DNA from: Microbispora hainanensis
GTDB taxonomy: Bacteria > Actinomycetota > Actinomycetes > Streptosporangiales > Streptosporangiaceae
DNA length: 64,000 bases
Assembly (NCBI RefSeq): GCF_036186745.1
Contig: NZ_CP108086.1
Span: 1,116,001-1,180,000, forward strand
Direction: 5' to 3'
A program made the translations under genes and the position numbers. Under the pieces are notes generated by a model. That model saw nothing but the letters and a program-made list of their open reading frames with translations, was not told the origin of the DNA and ran no database searches. Positions 47,173 to 55,731 of the stretch are shown piece after piece. Position 1 is the stretch's first letter, and each line of letters starts with the position of its first letter.

Positions 47173-48092
47173 GCGCGGAACCGCCCGTGCTGGTCACCGG
47201 CCTGCCGCGCAGCGGCACGAGCTGGGTGGGCCGGATGCTCACGGCGAGCGGGCGGCTGGTCTACGTCAACGAGCCGCTCAACCCGCAGCGCCCGCCTGGC
47301 CGCTCCCCCGGCGTGCTGAACGCGTCCGTGACGCACCGTTTCCAGTACATCTGCCCGGACAACGAGACGCCCTGGCTGGCGGCGTTCTCCCGTACGGTCG
47401 CGCTGCGCTACGGCTGGGCGGCCGAGCTTCGCCGCAACCACGGCCCGGGCGACCTCGCGCGGATGGCCAAATATGGCACCGCCTTCACCCTCGGCCGCCG
47501 GCTGGCCAGGCGGGCGCTGCTAGATGATCCGTTCGCGCTCCTGTCCGCCGAGTGGTTCGCCGCCCGCCTCGGCTGCCGGGTCGTCGTCGTGGTCCGCGAC
47601 CCCGTGTCGTTCGCCGGGAGCTGGCGGCGGCTCGGCTGGCGGGTGGACGCGCGCGAACTGCTCGACCAGCCCCTCCTGCTGCGCGACCACCCGTACGTGG
47701 CCGATCTGGCGCCCTTCGCCGGCGAGCACGACGTGATCACCGCGGCGGCGGTGTTGTGGAGGACCGCTTGGCGGGTCACCGGCACGGTGGCCGGCCGCAC
47801 CGCCGGGATCAAGGTCGTGCGTTATGAGGACCTGTGCGCCGCGCCCCTCGACGGCTTCCGCGACCTGTACGCCTGGTGCGGCCTGCCCTGGACCGGCCGT
47901 GCCGTCCGCCGGGTCACCGCCGCCTGCACGTCCTCCCGCTCCGGATCTCGCCCCGCCTTCGCCTGGACCGGCCTGTCCCGTACGGCCTACCGCCCGATGG
48001 ACTCCCGGCAGGCGCTCACCGCGACCTCCCTCCCCCACGACGACGCCGTCCGCGTACGCGCCCTGACCACCGATCCAGCCGTATCCAGCTAG
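47169..48092 (+). CDS. Sulfotransferase 2
   Basis: 307 residues from the GTG at 47169 (GTGA overlap). The PAPS loop is LVTGLPRSGTSWVGRML and the 3'-phosphate site is VVVVRDPVSFAGSWRRLGW; a late block VRYEDLCAAPLDGFRDLYAW is typical of the family. The middle section (LLDQPLLLRDHPYVADLAPF and so on) differs from sulfotransferase 1, suggesting a different acceptor position. This is the last gene of the plus-strand operon. Sulfation of protein or lipid cannot be excluded. Confidence 0.88.
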   Translation: MSAEPPVLVTGLPRSGTSWVGRMLTASGRLVYVNEPLNPQRPPGRSPGVLNASVTHRFQYICPDNETPWLAAFSRTVALRYGWAAELRRNHGPGDLARMAKYGTAFTLGRRLARRALLDDPFALLSAEWFAARLGCRVVVVVRDPVSFAGSWRRLGWRVDARELLDQPLLLRDHPYVADLAPFAGEHDVITAAAVLWRTAWRVTGTVAGRTAGIKVVRYEDLCAAPLDGFRDLYAWCGLPWTGRAVRRVTAACTSSRSGSRPAFAWTGLSRTAYRPMDSRQALTATSLPHDDAVRVRALTTDPAVSS

Positions 48093-48383
48093 GCATTCGC
48101 CGGTCCGGCGTGCGGGGAGCGCAGCTCAGCCGGCGCGGCCCGCGATGAGCCGACGCCACCGATCACTGGCCTCGGGCCGTCGCCACCCTCCCGCGTACGA
48201 GACGGCAGGGACGAAGCGCGCCCGGTCGAGGTGTCCATCCTCATCAAGGGCGGCCATCTCTATGAGCTGAGGTATCAGCAGACAATCCCGGGTGAGGCAT
48301 CCTGAGGCATTCAGAAAGCCGTCACACGAGGAAGCGGCCGAACCGGCCGCGACGGCCCGGCACGCTCAGGTTCGACCAGGTAA
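48093..48383. other. Gap after the glycan operon
   Basis: About 290 bases between the plus-strand operon and the convergent ASCH gene. In one frame it reads ARPVEVSILIKGGHLYELRY before a stop at 48305, with more AT-rich codons than its neighbours. It could be a gene remnant, but there is no start codon with a ribosome binding site. I see no clear terminator. Confidence 0.4.
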
Positions 48384-48791
48384 TCACGTAGTGGCGACCA
48401 ACTCGATCTCGATGGCCAGGACGCCGAGGGCTTCCTTCTCCGGTCCATAGATGCGCCGGATGGCGGTCGATTGCTGATCTCGCGGGCTGGTCGGGTCGAC
48501 CTTCTCATGGCCTTCGGTGTCCAGTAGCTCCTCAAAACTGCGATAGCGAGCGACCCGCTTGACCTTGGTCAGGGCGTCGTCGCCGCCGCACGTGAATCGG
48601 ATGTAGTCGCCTGCGGCGAGGTCCCGCAGCTTGGGGTATTGGACCCGGACCTCGATGGTCTTGCTGCCGTCGGCGACGAGATCGAAGTACCGCCGGTACA
48701 GGTTCATCGAGCGAACGCGCACGCTCCGCGGCGTACGGATCTTGTCCGGCGGACCATCGGCGACTGCCCGTGCCTCTTCTTCACCCCGCAT
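48384..48791 (-). CDS. ASCH-domain protein
   Basis: About 135 residues from the ATG at 48791; the family could also begin near MNLYRRYF (48707). The ASCH fold is recognised from MNLYRRYFDLVADGSKTIEVRV and LRDLAAGDYIRFTCGGDDALT, plus VKRVARYRSFEELLD. ASCH proteins bind or modify RNA; some act as RNA endonucleases or base-modifying enzymes. Codon use is less GC3-biased than in the neighbours. A 15-base inverted repeat with two further half-sites lies about 100 bases upstream. Confidence 0.8.
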   Translation of the reverse strand: MRGEEEARAVADGPPDKIRTPRSVRVRSMNLYRRYFDLVADGSKTIEVRVQYPKLRDLAAGDYIRFTCGGDDALTKVKRVARYRSFEELLDTEGHEKVDPTSPRDQQSTAIRRIYGPEKEALGVLAIEIELVATT

Positions 48792-48890
48792 GAGGACACA
48801 GTGTCGCGCCACCCACCCGAGACGTACGGAACTTCGCTTCACGACCCTCATGAGCGCGAGGTCCGCGCAAGGCAGACGGGTTGGAGCCCC

Positions 48891-48970
48891 GGCTTATCCT
48901 TTCACCGCCACCCGGAGCGTGAAAGGATAAGCCGTATCCTTTCATGATCTTGGTCGGCGTGAAAGGAAAA
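48891..48970. promoter_or_regulatory. 15-bp inverted repeat and two further TATCCTTTCA half-sites
   Basis: GGCTTATCCTTTCAC (48891-48905) and GTGAAAGGATAAGCC (48919-48933) are a perfect 15-base inverted repeat with a 13-base spacer. Further half-sites follow as TATCCTTTCAT (48935-48945) and GTGAAAGGAAAA (48959-48970). The four half-sites alternate in direction. They lie upstream of the ASCH gene and just past the end of the MarR gene. They could be a multi-site operator or, less likely, a mobile-element remnant. Confidence 0.7.
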
Positions 48971-48996
48971 CCGCGCGCGCCGCCGTACGAGCGGCA

Positions 48997-49497
48997 TTAA
49001 CCGAGGGTGGTGTCGCCGAGAGAGGCGAGGAGGGTGCGCAGGGCGCCGGCGAGGTGGTCGCGCTCCCCGGGGTCCAGCGACGCCAGCAGGCGCGCCTCGT
49101 TCGCGACATGCGGCCCCAGCACCTCGTCCACGAGCGCGAGACCACGATCGGTGAGCCGCACCCGGACCGACCGCCGGTCGTCGGAGTCGGGGATCCGTTC
49201 GACCAGACCCCTGGCCGCCATCCGGTCGATGCGGTTGGTGATCGCACCGGAGGTCACCATCGCCGCCTTGTTGAGGGCTCCCGCCGACAGTTCGTACGGC
49301 GGGCCGGACCGGCGCAACGTGGCCAGGACGTCGAACTCCCAGCGCTCCAGGCCGTACGCGGCGAAGAACTCCTTCAGCTCCCGGTCGAGCAGCCGCGACA
49401 GCCGGCTGATCCTGCCCATGATCCCCATCGGCCATACGTCCAGGTCAGGCCGTTCCCGCGCCCACTGCGCGAGCAACAGATCGACCGCGTCACCCAT
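48997..49497 (-). CDS. MarR-family transcriptional regulator
   Basis: 166 residues. The winged helix has LERWEFDVLATLRRSGPPYE, the recognition helix ALNKAAMVTSGAITNRIDRM and the wing VERIPDSDDRRSVRVRLTDRG. It is divergent from an EamA transporter gene with a palindromic operator between them, so it is likely a repressor of that exporter and of itself. No cysteine suggests redox sensing; a small-molecule ligand is more likely. Confidence 0.9.
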   Translation of the reverse strand: MGDAVDLLLAQWARERPDLDVWPMGIMGRISRLSRLLDRELKEFFAAYGLERWEFDVLATLRRSGPPYELSAGALNKAAMVTSGAITNRIDRMAARGLVERIPDSDDRRSVRVRLTDRGLALVDEVLGPHVANEARLLASLDPGERDHLAGALRTLLASLGDTTLG

Positions 49498-49518
49498 GGC
49501 GACCCCTAAGCACTAAGT

Positions 49519-49580
49519 ATCTCAACGTTCATCAGTTTGACGTCGATGCGTTCGGCGTGATGTTATTTCAACGTTGAGAT
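49519..49580. promoter_or_regulatory. MarR-type operator in the divergent promoter
   Basis: ATCTCAACGTT (49519-49529) and AACGTTGAGAT (49570-49580) form a perfect 11-base inverted repeat spaced by 40 bases. The second arm itself contains the palindrome TCAACGTTGA (49568-49577). This arrangement, centred between the MarR start (49497) and the EamA start (49602), fits two dimer sites controlling both genes. Confidence 0.75.
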
Positions 49581-49601
49581 TATCAACGAGGAGCAATCTT
49601 C

Positions 49602-50555
49602 ATGGGCATGTCCGCCGCATCCCGGTCCGGTTCCGCGCCGCACGCCGCGACGCTGGCCCTCACCGCGCTCACACCGCTCGCCTGGGGCTCGACGTACGCC
49701 GTGACCACGGAGTTCCTGCCGCCCGACCGCCCGATGTTCACCGCGGTGATGCGAGCGCTGCCCGCCGGGCTGGCATTGCTGGTCATCGGCCGCGTGCTGC
49801 CGCGCGGCGTGTGGATCTGGCGGGCCGCGGTGCTCGGCGTGCTGAACATCGGGGCGTTCTTCCCGCTGCTGTTCCTGGCGGCGTACCGGCTGCCCGGCGG
49901 CGTCGCGGCCGTGCTGGGCGCGGTGGGCCCGCTGTTCGCGCTCGGCTTCGCCGCCCTGCTGCTCGCCGAGCGTCCGACCACACGCAAGGTGCTCGCCGGA
50001 GTCCTCGGACTGGTCGGGGTCGGGCTGGTCGTCCTGCGCGCCGAGGCACGGCTCGACATGGTCGGCGTGCTCGCCGGGCTGGCCGGGGCCGCGTCCATGT
50101 CCGCCGGGACCGTGCTGACCAAGCGCTGGGGCCGCCCGGAGGGGGTCGGGGCACTCGCCCTCACCGGATGGCAGCTCACCGCCGGCGGGCTGCTGCTCGT
50201 TCCCGTCGCCCTGCTCATCGAGGGCGCACCTCCGGCGTTGAGCGGCGAGAACCTGCTCGGGTACGCCTACCTGGGCATCGTCGGCACCGCGGTCGGCTAT
50301 TGGATCTGGTTCCGCGGGATCTCCCGGCTCCCCGCGACGTCCGTCGCCTTCCTCGCACTGCTGAGCCCGGTTTCCGCGGCCGTCATCGGCTGGGCGGCGC
50401 TGGGGCAGTCCCTCAGCCCGATCCAGTTGCTCGGCATGATCCTCGCCCTCGGCGGCACTCTCCTCGGCCAGGCCCCGGCCGGGCCTTCCCGGCGCGCCGC
50501 GGCCCCGCCCCAGCCCGTACGGCCCGCAGCCCAGACGGCCAGCCCGTCCCGCTGA
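49602..50555 (+). CDS. EamA/DMT-family exporter
   Basis: 317 residues from the ATG at 49602 with AGGAGC seven bases upstream. Ten membrane helices in two EamA repeats are visible; the first begins ALTALTPLAWGSTYAVTTEF and the second GVLAGLAGAASMSAGTVLTK. Such transporters export amino acids, nucleosides or drugs. The adjacent divergent MarR gene suggests drug or metabolite induction. The C-terminus is a Pro/Ala-rich tail. Confidence 0.88.
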   Translation: MGMSAASRSGSAPHAATLALTALTPLAWGSTYAVTTEFLPPDRPMFTAVMRALPAGLALLVIGRVLPRGVWIWRAAVLGVLNIGAFFPLLFLAAYRLPGGVAAVLGAVGPLFALGFAALLLAERPTTRKVLAGVLGLVGVGLVVLRAEARLDMVGVLAGLAGAASMSAGTVLTKRWGRPEGVGALALTGWQLTAGGLLLVPVALLIEGAPPALSGENLLGYAYLGIVGTAVGYWIWFRGISRLPATSVAFLALLSPVSAAVIGWAALGQSLSPIQLLGMILALGGTLLGQAPAGPSRRAAAPPQPVRPAAQTASPSR

Positions 50556-50640
50556 CACGAACGAGCCCCATACGCGGAGTGACGAGCGGGGCGTGGGAGG
50601 ATTTTCCCGGCCGTGCAATGCGGGAGCTGTGGCGACGCAC

Positions 50641-50730
50641 GAACCATGCCACGCGTGCGCGAACCAGCACGAACCGTGCCACGCGTGCGCGAACCAGCAC
50701 GAACCGTGCCACGCGTGCGCGAACCAGGAC
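50641..50730. repeat. 30-bp tandem repeat, three copies
   Basis: Three 30-base units (GAACCGTGCCACGCGTGCGC+GAACCAGCAC) run head to tail. The last copy ends about 18 bases before the start codon of the cyclodeaminase gene at 50749. In one frame they would encode HEPCHACANQ repeats, but the strong ribosome binding site lies after them. Confidence 0.9.
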
Positions 50731-50748
50731 GACCGGAGGACGAGCGCG

Positions 50749-51369
50749 ATGCGCGACGAGAAGATCAGCGATTTCCTGTCCCGCCTCGCCGATCGGGTGC
50801 CCGCGCCGGGCGGTGGCGCCGCAGCGGCCCTGCAGGCCGCGCAGGCCGCGGCGCTGCTGGGCATGGTCGCGCGCTACACCACCGGCGAGAAGTACGCCGA
50901 GCACGCGGCCGTGATCGAGCGGATCATCGGCGAGACCGACGACCTGCGGGCGGAGGCCCTGCGCCTGGCCGAGGCCGACGAGGCGGCGTTCACGGCGGTC
51001 ACCGAGGCGTACAAGCTGCCCAAGGACACCGACGAGGCCAAGGCCGCCCGGTCGGCCGCCATCGCCGAGGCGCTGGTGGGAGCGGGCAAGGTCCCGGCCG
51101 AGGTGGTCGCCGTCGCGAGGAAGGCCGTCGGCATCGCCGAGGAACTACTGCCCATCGGCAACCGCAACGTCGTCTCCGACATCGCCGCCGCCACCGAGGC
51201 CGCCCGGGCCGCGGCGACCACCGCCCGGGTGAACATCGAGATCAACCTCGGCGGGATCAAGGACGAGCGCGCCCGTGCCGAACTGGCCGCCGAGGCGGCC
51301 GGAGTGGACGAGGTCGCCGCGCGGGCCGAACGGGTCACCGCCGCCGTACGCGAGGAGATCGCCAAGTGA
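50749..51369 (+). CDS. Stand-alone formiminotetrahydrofolate cyclodeaminase-type protein
   Basis: 206 residues from the ATG at 50749 with GGAGGA nine bases upstream; an upstream frame extension is excluded by the repeat array and by that site. The family blocks are FLSRLADRVPAPGGGAAAAL near the start and LPIGNRNVVSDIAAATEAA in the middle. The domain matches the C-terminal half of formiminotransferase-cyclodeaminase, here without the transferase half. It should convert 5-formimino-THF to 5,10-methenyl-THF and ammonia. It is coupled by a GTGA overlap to folD, whose product handles that same methenyl-THF. Confidence 0.88.
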   Translation: MRDEKISDFLSRLADRVPAPGGGAAAALQAAQAAALLGMVARYTTGEKYAEHAAVIERIIGETDDLRAEALRLAEADEAAFTAVTEAYKLPKDTDEAKAARSAAIAEALVGAGKVPAEVVAVARKAVGIAEELLPIGNRNVVSDIAAATEAARAAATTARVNIEINLGGIKDERARAELAAEAAGVDEVAARAERVTAAVREEIAK

Positions 51370-52223
51370 GCGCCCGCGTGCTGTCCGGCAAGGAGCTCGC
51401 GGCGTCCATCCGGGCCGAGGCCGCCGAGCGGGCCGCCGCGCTCGCCGCGGCCGGCACACCGCCGAAGCTCGCGGTCGTCGTCGCCACGGCGGACGAGTCC
51501 AGCGCCTGGTACGTACGCTCGATCGCCCGCGCCGCCGAGAAGGCCGGCATCGCCTGCGACATCGTCGATCTCGGGGCGGATGCCGCCCCGAGCCTGATCC
51601 GCGACAGGCTGACGGCGCTGAGCGCCGACGACACCGTGCACGGGATCATCCTCCAGACCCCGCTGCCGCAGGGAGCGAAGCTGGAGGACCTGGCCGGCGC
51701 GATCGCGTTCGAGAAGGACGTCGACGGCGCCAATCCGCTGTCGCTGGGCCGTCTGGCTGCGGGCCTGCCCGCGTTCGCCCCGGCGACCGCCGAGGCCGTC
51801 GTGGCGATCCTCGACCACCACGAGATCGACCTGACCGGCCTCCACGTCGCCGTCGTCGGCAGGTCCACCGTCGTCGGCAAACCCGCCGCCCATCTCCTGC
51901 TGGACCGGAACGCCACCGTGACGGTCTGCCACTCCCGTACGCGGGAGCTGCCCGCCGTCACCTCCGCGGCCGACGTGGTCGTGGCCGCGGTCGGCCGTGC
52001 CGGGCTGATCACGGCCGAGCACGTACGGACCGGGGCGGTGGTCGTGGACGTCGGCACCAACCCCACCGACGACGGCGGCCTGGTCGGGGACGTCGACGCG
52101 GTCGCGGTCGCGGACAAGGCCGGAGCGCTCACGCCCGTGCCCGGCGGGGTCGGCCCGGTCACCACCGCGCTGCTGCTGCGCCACACCGTGCAAGCCGCCG
52201 TGCAGGCCGCCGGCCGCGGCTGA
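51366..52223 (+). CDS. folD: Methylenetetrahydrofolate dehydrogenase/methenyl-THF cyclohydrolase
   Basis: 285 residues from the GTG at 51366, overlapping the cyclodeaminase stop. The catalytic block is SAWYVRSIARAAEKAGIAC (where the family Lys is often in YVxxK; here the residue after YV is R-S-I), and the second block is FEKDVDGANPLSLGRLAAG. The NADP-binding turn is VVGRSTVVGKPAAHLLL and PVPGGVGPVTTALLL is the C-terminal signature. The missing canonical lysine at YVxxK is odd and worth checking against other actinobacterial FolD proteins. It interconverts methylene-, methenyl- and formyl-THF. Confidence 0.9.
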   Translation: MSARVLSGKELAASIRAEAAERAAALAAAGTPPKLAVVVATADESSAWYVRSIARAAEKAGIACDIVDLGADAAPSLIRDRLTALSADDTVHGIILQTPLPQGAKLEDLAGAIAFEKDVDGANPLSLGRLAAGLPAFAPATAEAVVAILDHHEIDLTGLHVAVVGRSTVVGKPAAHLLLDRNATVTVCHSRTRELPAVTSAADVVVAAVGRAGLITAEHVRTGAVVVDVGTNPTDDGGLVGDVDAVAVADKAGALTPVPGGVGPVTTALLLRHTVQAAVQAAGRG

Positions 52224-52249
52224 TCGCGCCCCGCCCCGGCCCCGCGCCG

Positions 52250-53533
52250 TCAACGCGCCTCGTCCGGCACCCTGGCCGCGACGACGGGTGGGGCCACGCT
52301 CGACGGGGGGCGCGCCACCACCTGAGCCTTCCAGGCCACGGTCACCAGCAGCGGCACCAGCAGCGCCAGCGTCCAGGTCAGCCCGAGCGCCTGTGCGACG
52401 CGGCCGACGAGCGCCGGAGCGAGCAGCATGGCGGAGTACGTCATGGTGGTGAGCCGGGCGACCGCGGCGGTCGCTCCCGTGCCGCCCTCCTCCGTGCCCG
52501 CGTGCCCGGCCGCGCTGAAGATCAGTGGCAGCGGTGTCGCCAGCCCGAGACCGGCGAGGGCGAACCCGGCGACCGCGAGGATCGGCGTGGGGGCCACGAC
52601 CACCGCCGTCAGACCGGCGGCCGCCAGCGCGGTGCCGCTCCGCACCAGGACCCGTGCCGGGTGCCGGGCGGACAACCGGTCGCCCACCAGCCGTCCGGCC
52701 GTCTGGGAGGCGGTGAAGGCGACGAGGCCGAGCGAGGCCACGCCCAGCGAGGCGCCGAGGTCCTCGTGCAGGAACACGCCGCTCCAGGTGATGACGGCCC
52801 CCTCACAGGCCAGCACCGCCGCGCCCAGCGCGCCGAGGAGCAGGACGCGGCGCGTCCAGCCAGCCCGCCATCCTCGCCGTCCGGCGCCGTCGTCCGTCCG
52901 CGCGGGCGGGTGCTCCGCGGAGAACTCCTCGGCCGGCAGCCCCCTGCCCACCACCAGGACGACGGCCGTCACGACCGCTCCCAGGATCAGGTAGTGCGTG
53001 GTGAGAGACATACCCGCCTGCGCTGCGGCCCCGCCGGTGAACGACCCGGCCACGGAGCCGATGCTCCATGCCGCGTGGCAGCCGTTCATGATGGGACGGT
53101 GCGCCGCCCGTTCGACCATCACCGCCTGCGCGTTCATGCCCGTGTCGAGCAGCCCGTTCGCGGCGCCGACGAGGAGCATGGCCGCGGCCAGGTGAACGGG
53201 TCCGCCGGCGAGGCCCACTCCGAGCAGGGCGAGGGGAAGCGTGACTGCGGCGATCCGCACGACCCACGCGCTGCCGATCCGCGCCGCGAGGCGCCCGGCG
53301 ACCTGCGTGGCGGCGAGCGCCGCCACGGCGACCAGGGCGGTCAGGAGCCCGAGCAGCCCAGCCGTCAGATCGTGATCCGTCTTCAGCGACGGCGTGCGGA
53401 CCGCGAGCGAGGCGATCAGCGCGCCGTTCACGGCGAACACCGCCGTCACCGCCGCGCGTGCCCGTCGCACGGCTCTCCCCTCCCGGCCCTCTCGTCGTCG
53501 CTCCTGGCCGGCTTCCCCAGCCACTATGGACAT
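52250..53533 (-). CDS. MFS transporter
   Basis: 427 residues from the ATG at 53533 (MSIVAGEAGQERRREGREGR). Twelve membrane helices with the motif GLLDTGMNAQAVMVERAAHR between helices 4 and 5, and HAAWSIGSVAGSFTGG after it, match the fucose/YbjJ-like group of MFS permeases. A variable loop divides the halves. The substrate is not clear. It converges with folD across about 25 bases and is divergent from the YCII gene. Confidence 0.85.
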   Translation of the reverse strand: MSIVAGEAGQERRREGREGRAVRRARAAVTAVFAVNGALIASLAVRTPSLKTDHDLTAGLLGLLTALVAVAALAATQVAGRLAARIGSAWVVRIAAVTLPLALLGVGLAGGPVHLAAAMLLVGAANGLLDTGMNAQAVMVERAAHRPIMNGCHAAWSIGSVAGSFTGGAAAQAGMSLTTHYLILGAVVTAVVLVVGRGLPAEEFSAEHPPARTDDGAGRRGWRAGWTRRVLLLGALGAAVLACEGAVITWSGVFLHEDLGASLGVASLGLVAFTASQTAGRLVGDRLSARHPARVLVRSGTALAAAGLTAVVVAPTPILAVAGFALAGLGLATPLPLIFSAAGHAGTEEGGTGATAAVARLTTMTYSAMLLAPALVGRVAQALGLTWTLALLVPLLVTVAWKAQVVARPPSSVAPPVVAARVPDEAR

Positions 53534-53702
53534 GCGTCCCGCCTTCCCGTACGGCGCCTCCCGACGGGCGCCCCTTGGAAGGACGACGGCGCCGACGCGG
53601 ATTTTCGACATCCGGGCGCGATCGGATGTCGATTTCGGAGACTCACCGCGTCGTAGAGGAGAGCGGCCGCGCGGGGCGGCCCGTGTCCGGAGGAGAAAGC
53701 CG

Positions 53703-54017
53703 TTGAAATACCTGCTGTTGATCTGCGGCGAGGAGTCGGTCGAAGTCAGCCCCGAGCAGGCCGACCCCGAGCCGTGGATCGAGGAGACGGAGCGCCGCGG
53801 AGTGCGCCTCGACGGGCATCGCCTGTGCCCGGTCAGCGACGCTACGACGGTGCGAGCCGGACTGGTGACCCAAGGGCCGTTCGCCGAGACCAAGGAGCAG
53901 ATCGGCGGATTCGACATCATCGAGTGCGCCGACCTGGACGAGGCCATCGAGATCGCCCTGAAGCATCCCGTGGCGTCGTTCGGTTCGATCGAGGTGAGGC
54001 CGTTCTGGCCGGAATGA
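53703..54017 (+). CDS. YCII/DGPF-domain protein
   Basis: 104 residues starting at a TTG (53703) with AGGAG eight bases upstream; the frame is open further 5' but lacks a matching site. MKYLLLICGEESVEVSPEQA and TQGPFAETKEQIGGFDIIE contain the YCII fold with the conserved Asp replaced by context typical of the DGPF group. YCII proteins often lie immediately before an ECF sigma factor gene of the ECF42 type, as here, where the genes overlap by four bases (ATGA). The domain may bind a ligand that signals to the sigma factor. Confidence 0.88.
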   Translation: MKYLLLICGEESVEVSPEQADPEPWIEETERRGVRLDGHRLCPVSDATTVRAGLVTQGPFAETKEQIGGFDIIECADLDEAIEIALKHPVASFGSIEVRPFWPE

Positions 54018-55270
54018 GCGGCGCCGACGTCACCCGGGTCGTCGAGGAGGCGTTCCGCGAGGAGTGGGGCCGCGTCGTCGCCACGCTCATCCGGCTGACC
54101 GGCGACTGGGACCTTGCTGAGGAGTGCGCCCAGGACGCCTTCGCCCAGGCAATCGCCCGCTGGCCCCGGGACGGCGTTCCGCGCCGTCCCGGGGCGTGGC
54201 TCACCACGGCGGCCCGCAACCGGGCGCTGGACCGACTCCGTCGCGACACGACCGAGGTGGCGCGGCTCCGCTCCGTCGCGGCCATGCCGGCCGGCCCCGA
54301 TCCGGAGCCGGTGGAGGAGGACGTGGAGGAGGACCACGTGCCCGACGACCGGTTGCGCCTGATGTTCACCTGCTGTCACCCGGCCCTGCCGCTGGAGGCG
54401 CAGGTGGCCCTCACCCTCCGTACGCTCGCGGGGCTGACCACGGCCGAGATCGCCGCGGCGTTCATGGTGCCGGAGACGACCATGGCCCAGCGGCTGGTCA
54501 GGGCCAAGAAGAAGATCCGCAACGCGGGCATACCCTACGGGGTGCCGCCCGCGCACCTATTGGCCGAGCGGACGGCGGGCGTGCTCGGCGTGCTGTACGT
54601 CCTGTTCACCGAGGGATACTCGGCCAGCGGCGGGCCGAGTCCCGCCCGGCCGGAGCTGACCGCCGAGGCCATCCGGCTGGCCCGGGTGCTCGCCGGGCTG
54701 ATGCCGGGCGAGCCCGAGGCGCAGGGGCTGCTCGCGCTGATGCTGCTGCAGGACTCACGGCGCGTGGCCCGGTTCGACGCGGCGGGCGACATCGTCACCC
54801 TGGAGTTCCAGGACCGCGCGCAGTGGGACCACGACGAGATCGACGAGGGGCTGCGGCTGCTGGACAACGCGTTGGCGTGCCGCCGTCCCGGGCCCTACCA
54901 GGTGCAGGCGGCCATCGCCGCCTGTCACGCCACCGCCCTCGACCCGGACGACACCGACTGGCCGCAGATCGCCGGTCTTTACGCACGGCTCGCACGGCTG
55001 GCGCCGTCTCCGGTCGTCGAGTTGAACCGGGCGGTGGCAGTCGCGATGGCCGACGGCCCCCTCGCGGGTCTGCGGCTGGTCGACGAACTGCGGGCGGGCG
55101 GCGCGCTGGCCGGGCACCATCTGCTCGCCGCGACCCGTGCCGACCTGCTGCGCAGGCTGGGCCGTACGGCGGACGCGGCGCAGGCCTACGAGGAGGCCCT
55201 GGCGCTCGCGCCGACCGACGCGGAGCGCCGGTACCTCGCCCGCAGACGTGCCGAGACCGGTGGGACCTGA
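54014..55270 (+). CDS. ECF42-like sigma factor with TPR-like C-terminus
   Basis: 418 residues from the ATG at 54014. Region 2 is RVVATLIRLTGDWDLAEECA with AFAQAIARWPRDGVPRRPGAW, and region 4 is LTLRTLAGLTTAEIAAAFMV. A C-terminal extension of about 230 residues, with LYVLFTEGYSASGG, LARVLAGLMPGEPEAQGL and a late TPR-like repeat LLRRLGRTADAAQAYEEAL, marks the ECF42 group. It is translationally coupled to a YCII gene, the diagnostic partner. The long extension probably replaces a classical anti-sigma factor. Confidence 0.92.
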   Translation: MSGADVTRVVEEAFREEWGRVVATLIRLTGDWDLAEECAQDAFAQAIARWPRDGVPRRPGAWLTTAARNRALDRLRRDTTEVARLRSVAAMPAGPDPEPVEEDVEEDHVPDDRLRLMFTCCHPALPLEAQVALTLRTLAGLTTAEIAAAFMVPETTMAQRLVRAKKKIRNAGIPYGVPPAHLLAERTAGVLGVLYVLFTEGYSASGGPSPARPELTAEAIRLARVLAGLMPGEPEAQGLLALMLLQDSRRVARFDAAGDIVTLEFQDRAQWDHDEIDEGLRLLDNALACRRPGPYQVQAAIAACHATALDPDDTDWPQIAGLYARLARLAPSPVVELNRAVAVAMADGPLAGLRLVDELRAGGALAGHHLLAATRADLLRRLGRTADAAQAYEEALALAPTDAERRYLARRRAETGGT

Positions 55271-55284
55271 CAGGCTGCCCGGTC

Positions 55285-55731
55285 GTGCGGCCCCTGCCGG
55301 CCGGGCGCCTGCCCCCGGTCGCTGGGGACCGTGCCCCCGAGGCGGCCCGGCGGTGCGGGCGGCGCCGCGACGGAGAGGACCCGTTCATCTCCACCGCCCG
55401 GCATGACCGGCAACGGGAGGAGACCGCCGAAGTCGCCGCCCGCATGGTCGCGGCGCTCCTCGCCGATGACGAGGGCATCCGTGCCGTGCTGCACGCCCTT
55501 CCCGTCGTATTTCCCTGGGTGCGGCACCTGAACGACGAGGAGAAGCAGCAGTTCGTGCGGGACCTTGTCGACGCCACTCACGACGCGATCGATCTGGACG
55601 TTCACGCCACGCTGCACCGGGTCGTCGTCGAATGGCGGGCCACGGCCCGGATCCTGGCCGATCCGGCACTGACCGAACAGCTCACGCGCGCACTGCCGGA
55701 CGAGGACCACGGCGAGGTGTTCGCGCCATGA
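55285..55731 (+). CDS. Antitoxin-like hypothetical protein
   Basis: About 148 residues if the GTG at 55285 is the start, though only the part from DRQREETAEVAARMVAALL onward looks conserved; the start is uncertain. AVLHALPVVFPWVRHLNDEEK and FVRDLVDATHDAIDLDVHATL are blocks I associate with a small helical family found in actinomycetes next to RelE-like toxin genes. It overlaps the broken toxin gene at 55728 by four bases (ATGA). That pairing suggests an antitoxin, but the function of this family is not established in my knowledge. Confidence 0.6.
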   Translation: MRPLPAGRLPPVAGDRAPEAARRCGRRRDGEDPFISTARHDRQREETAEVAARMVAALLADDEGIRAVLHALPVVFPWVRHLNDEEKQQFVRDLVDATHDAIDLDVHATLHRVVVEWRATARILADPALTEQLTRALPDEDHGEVFAP

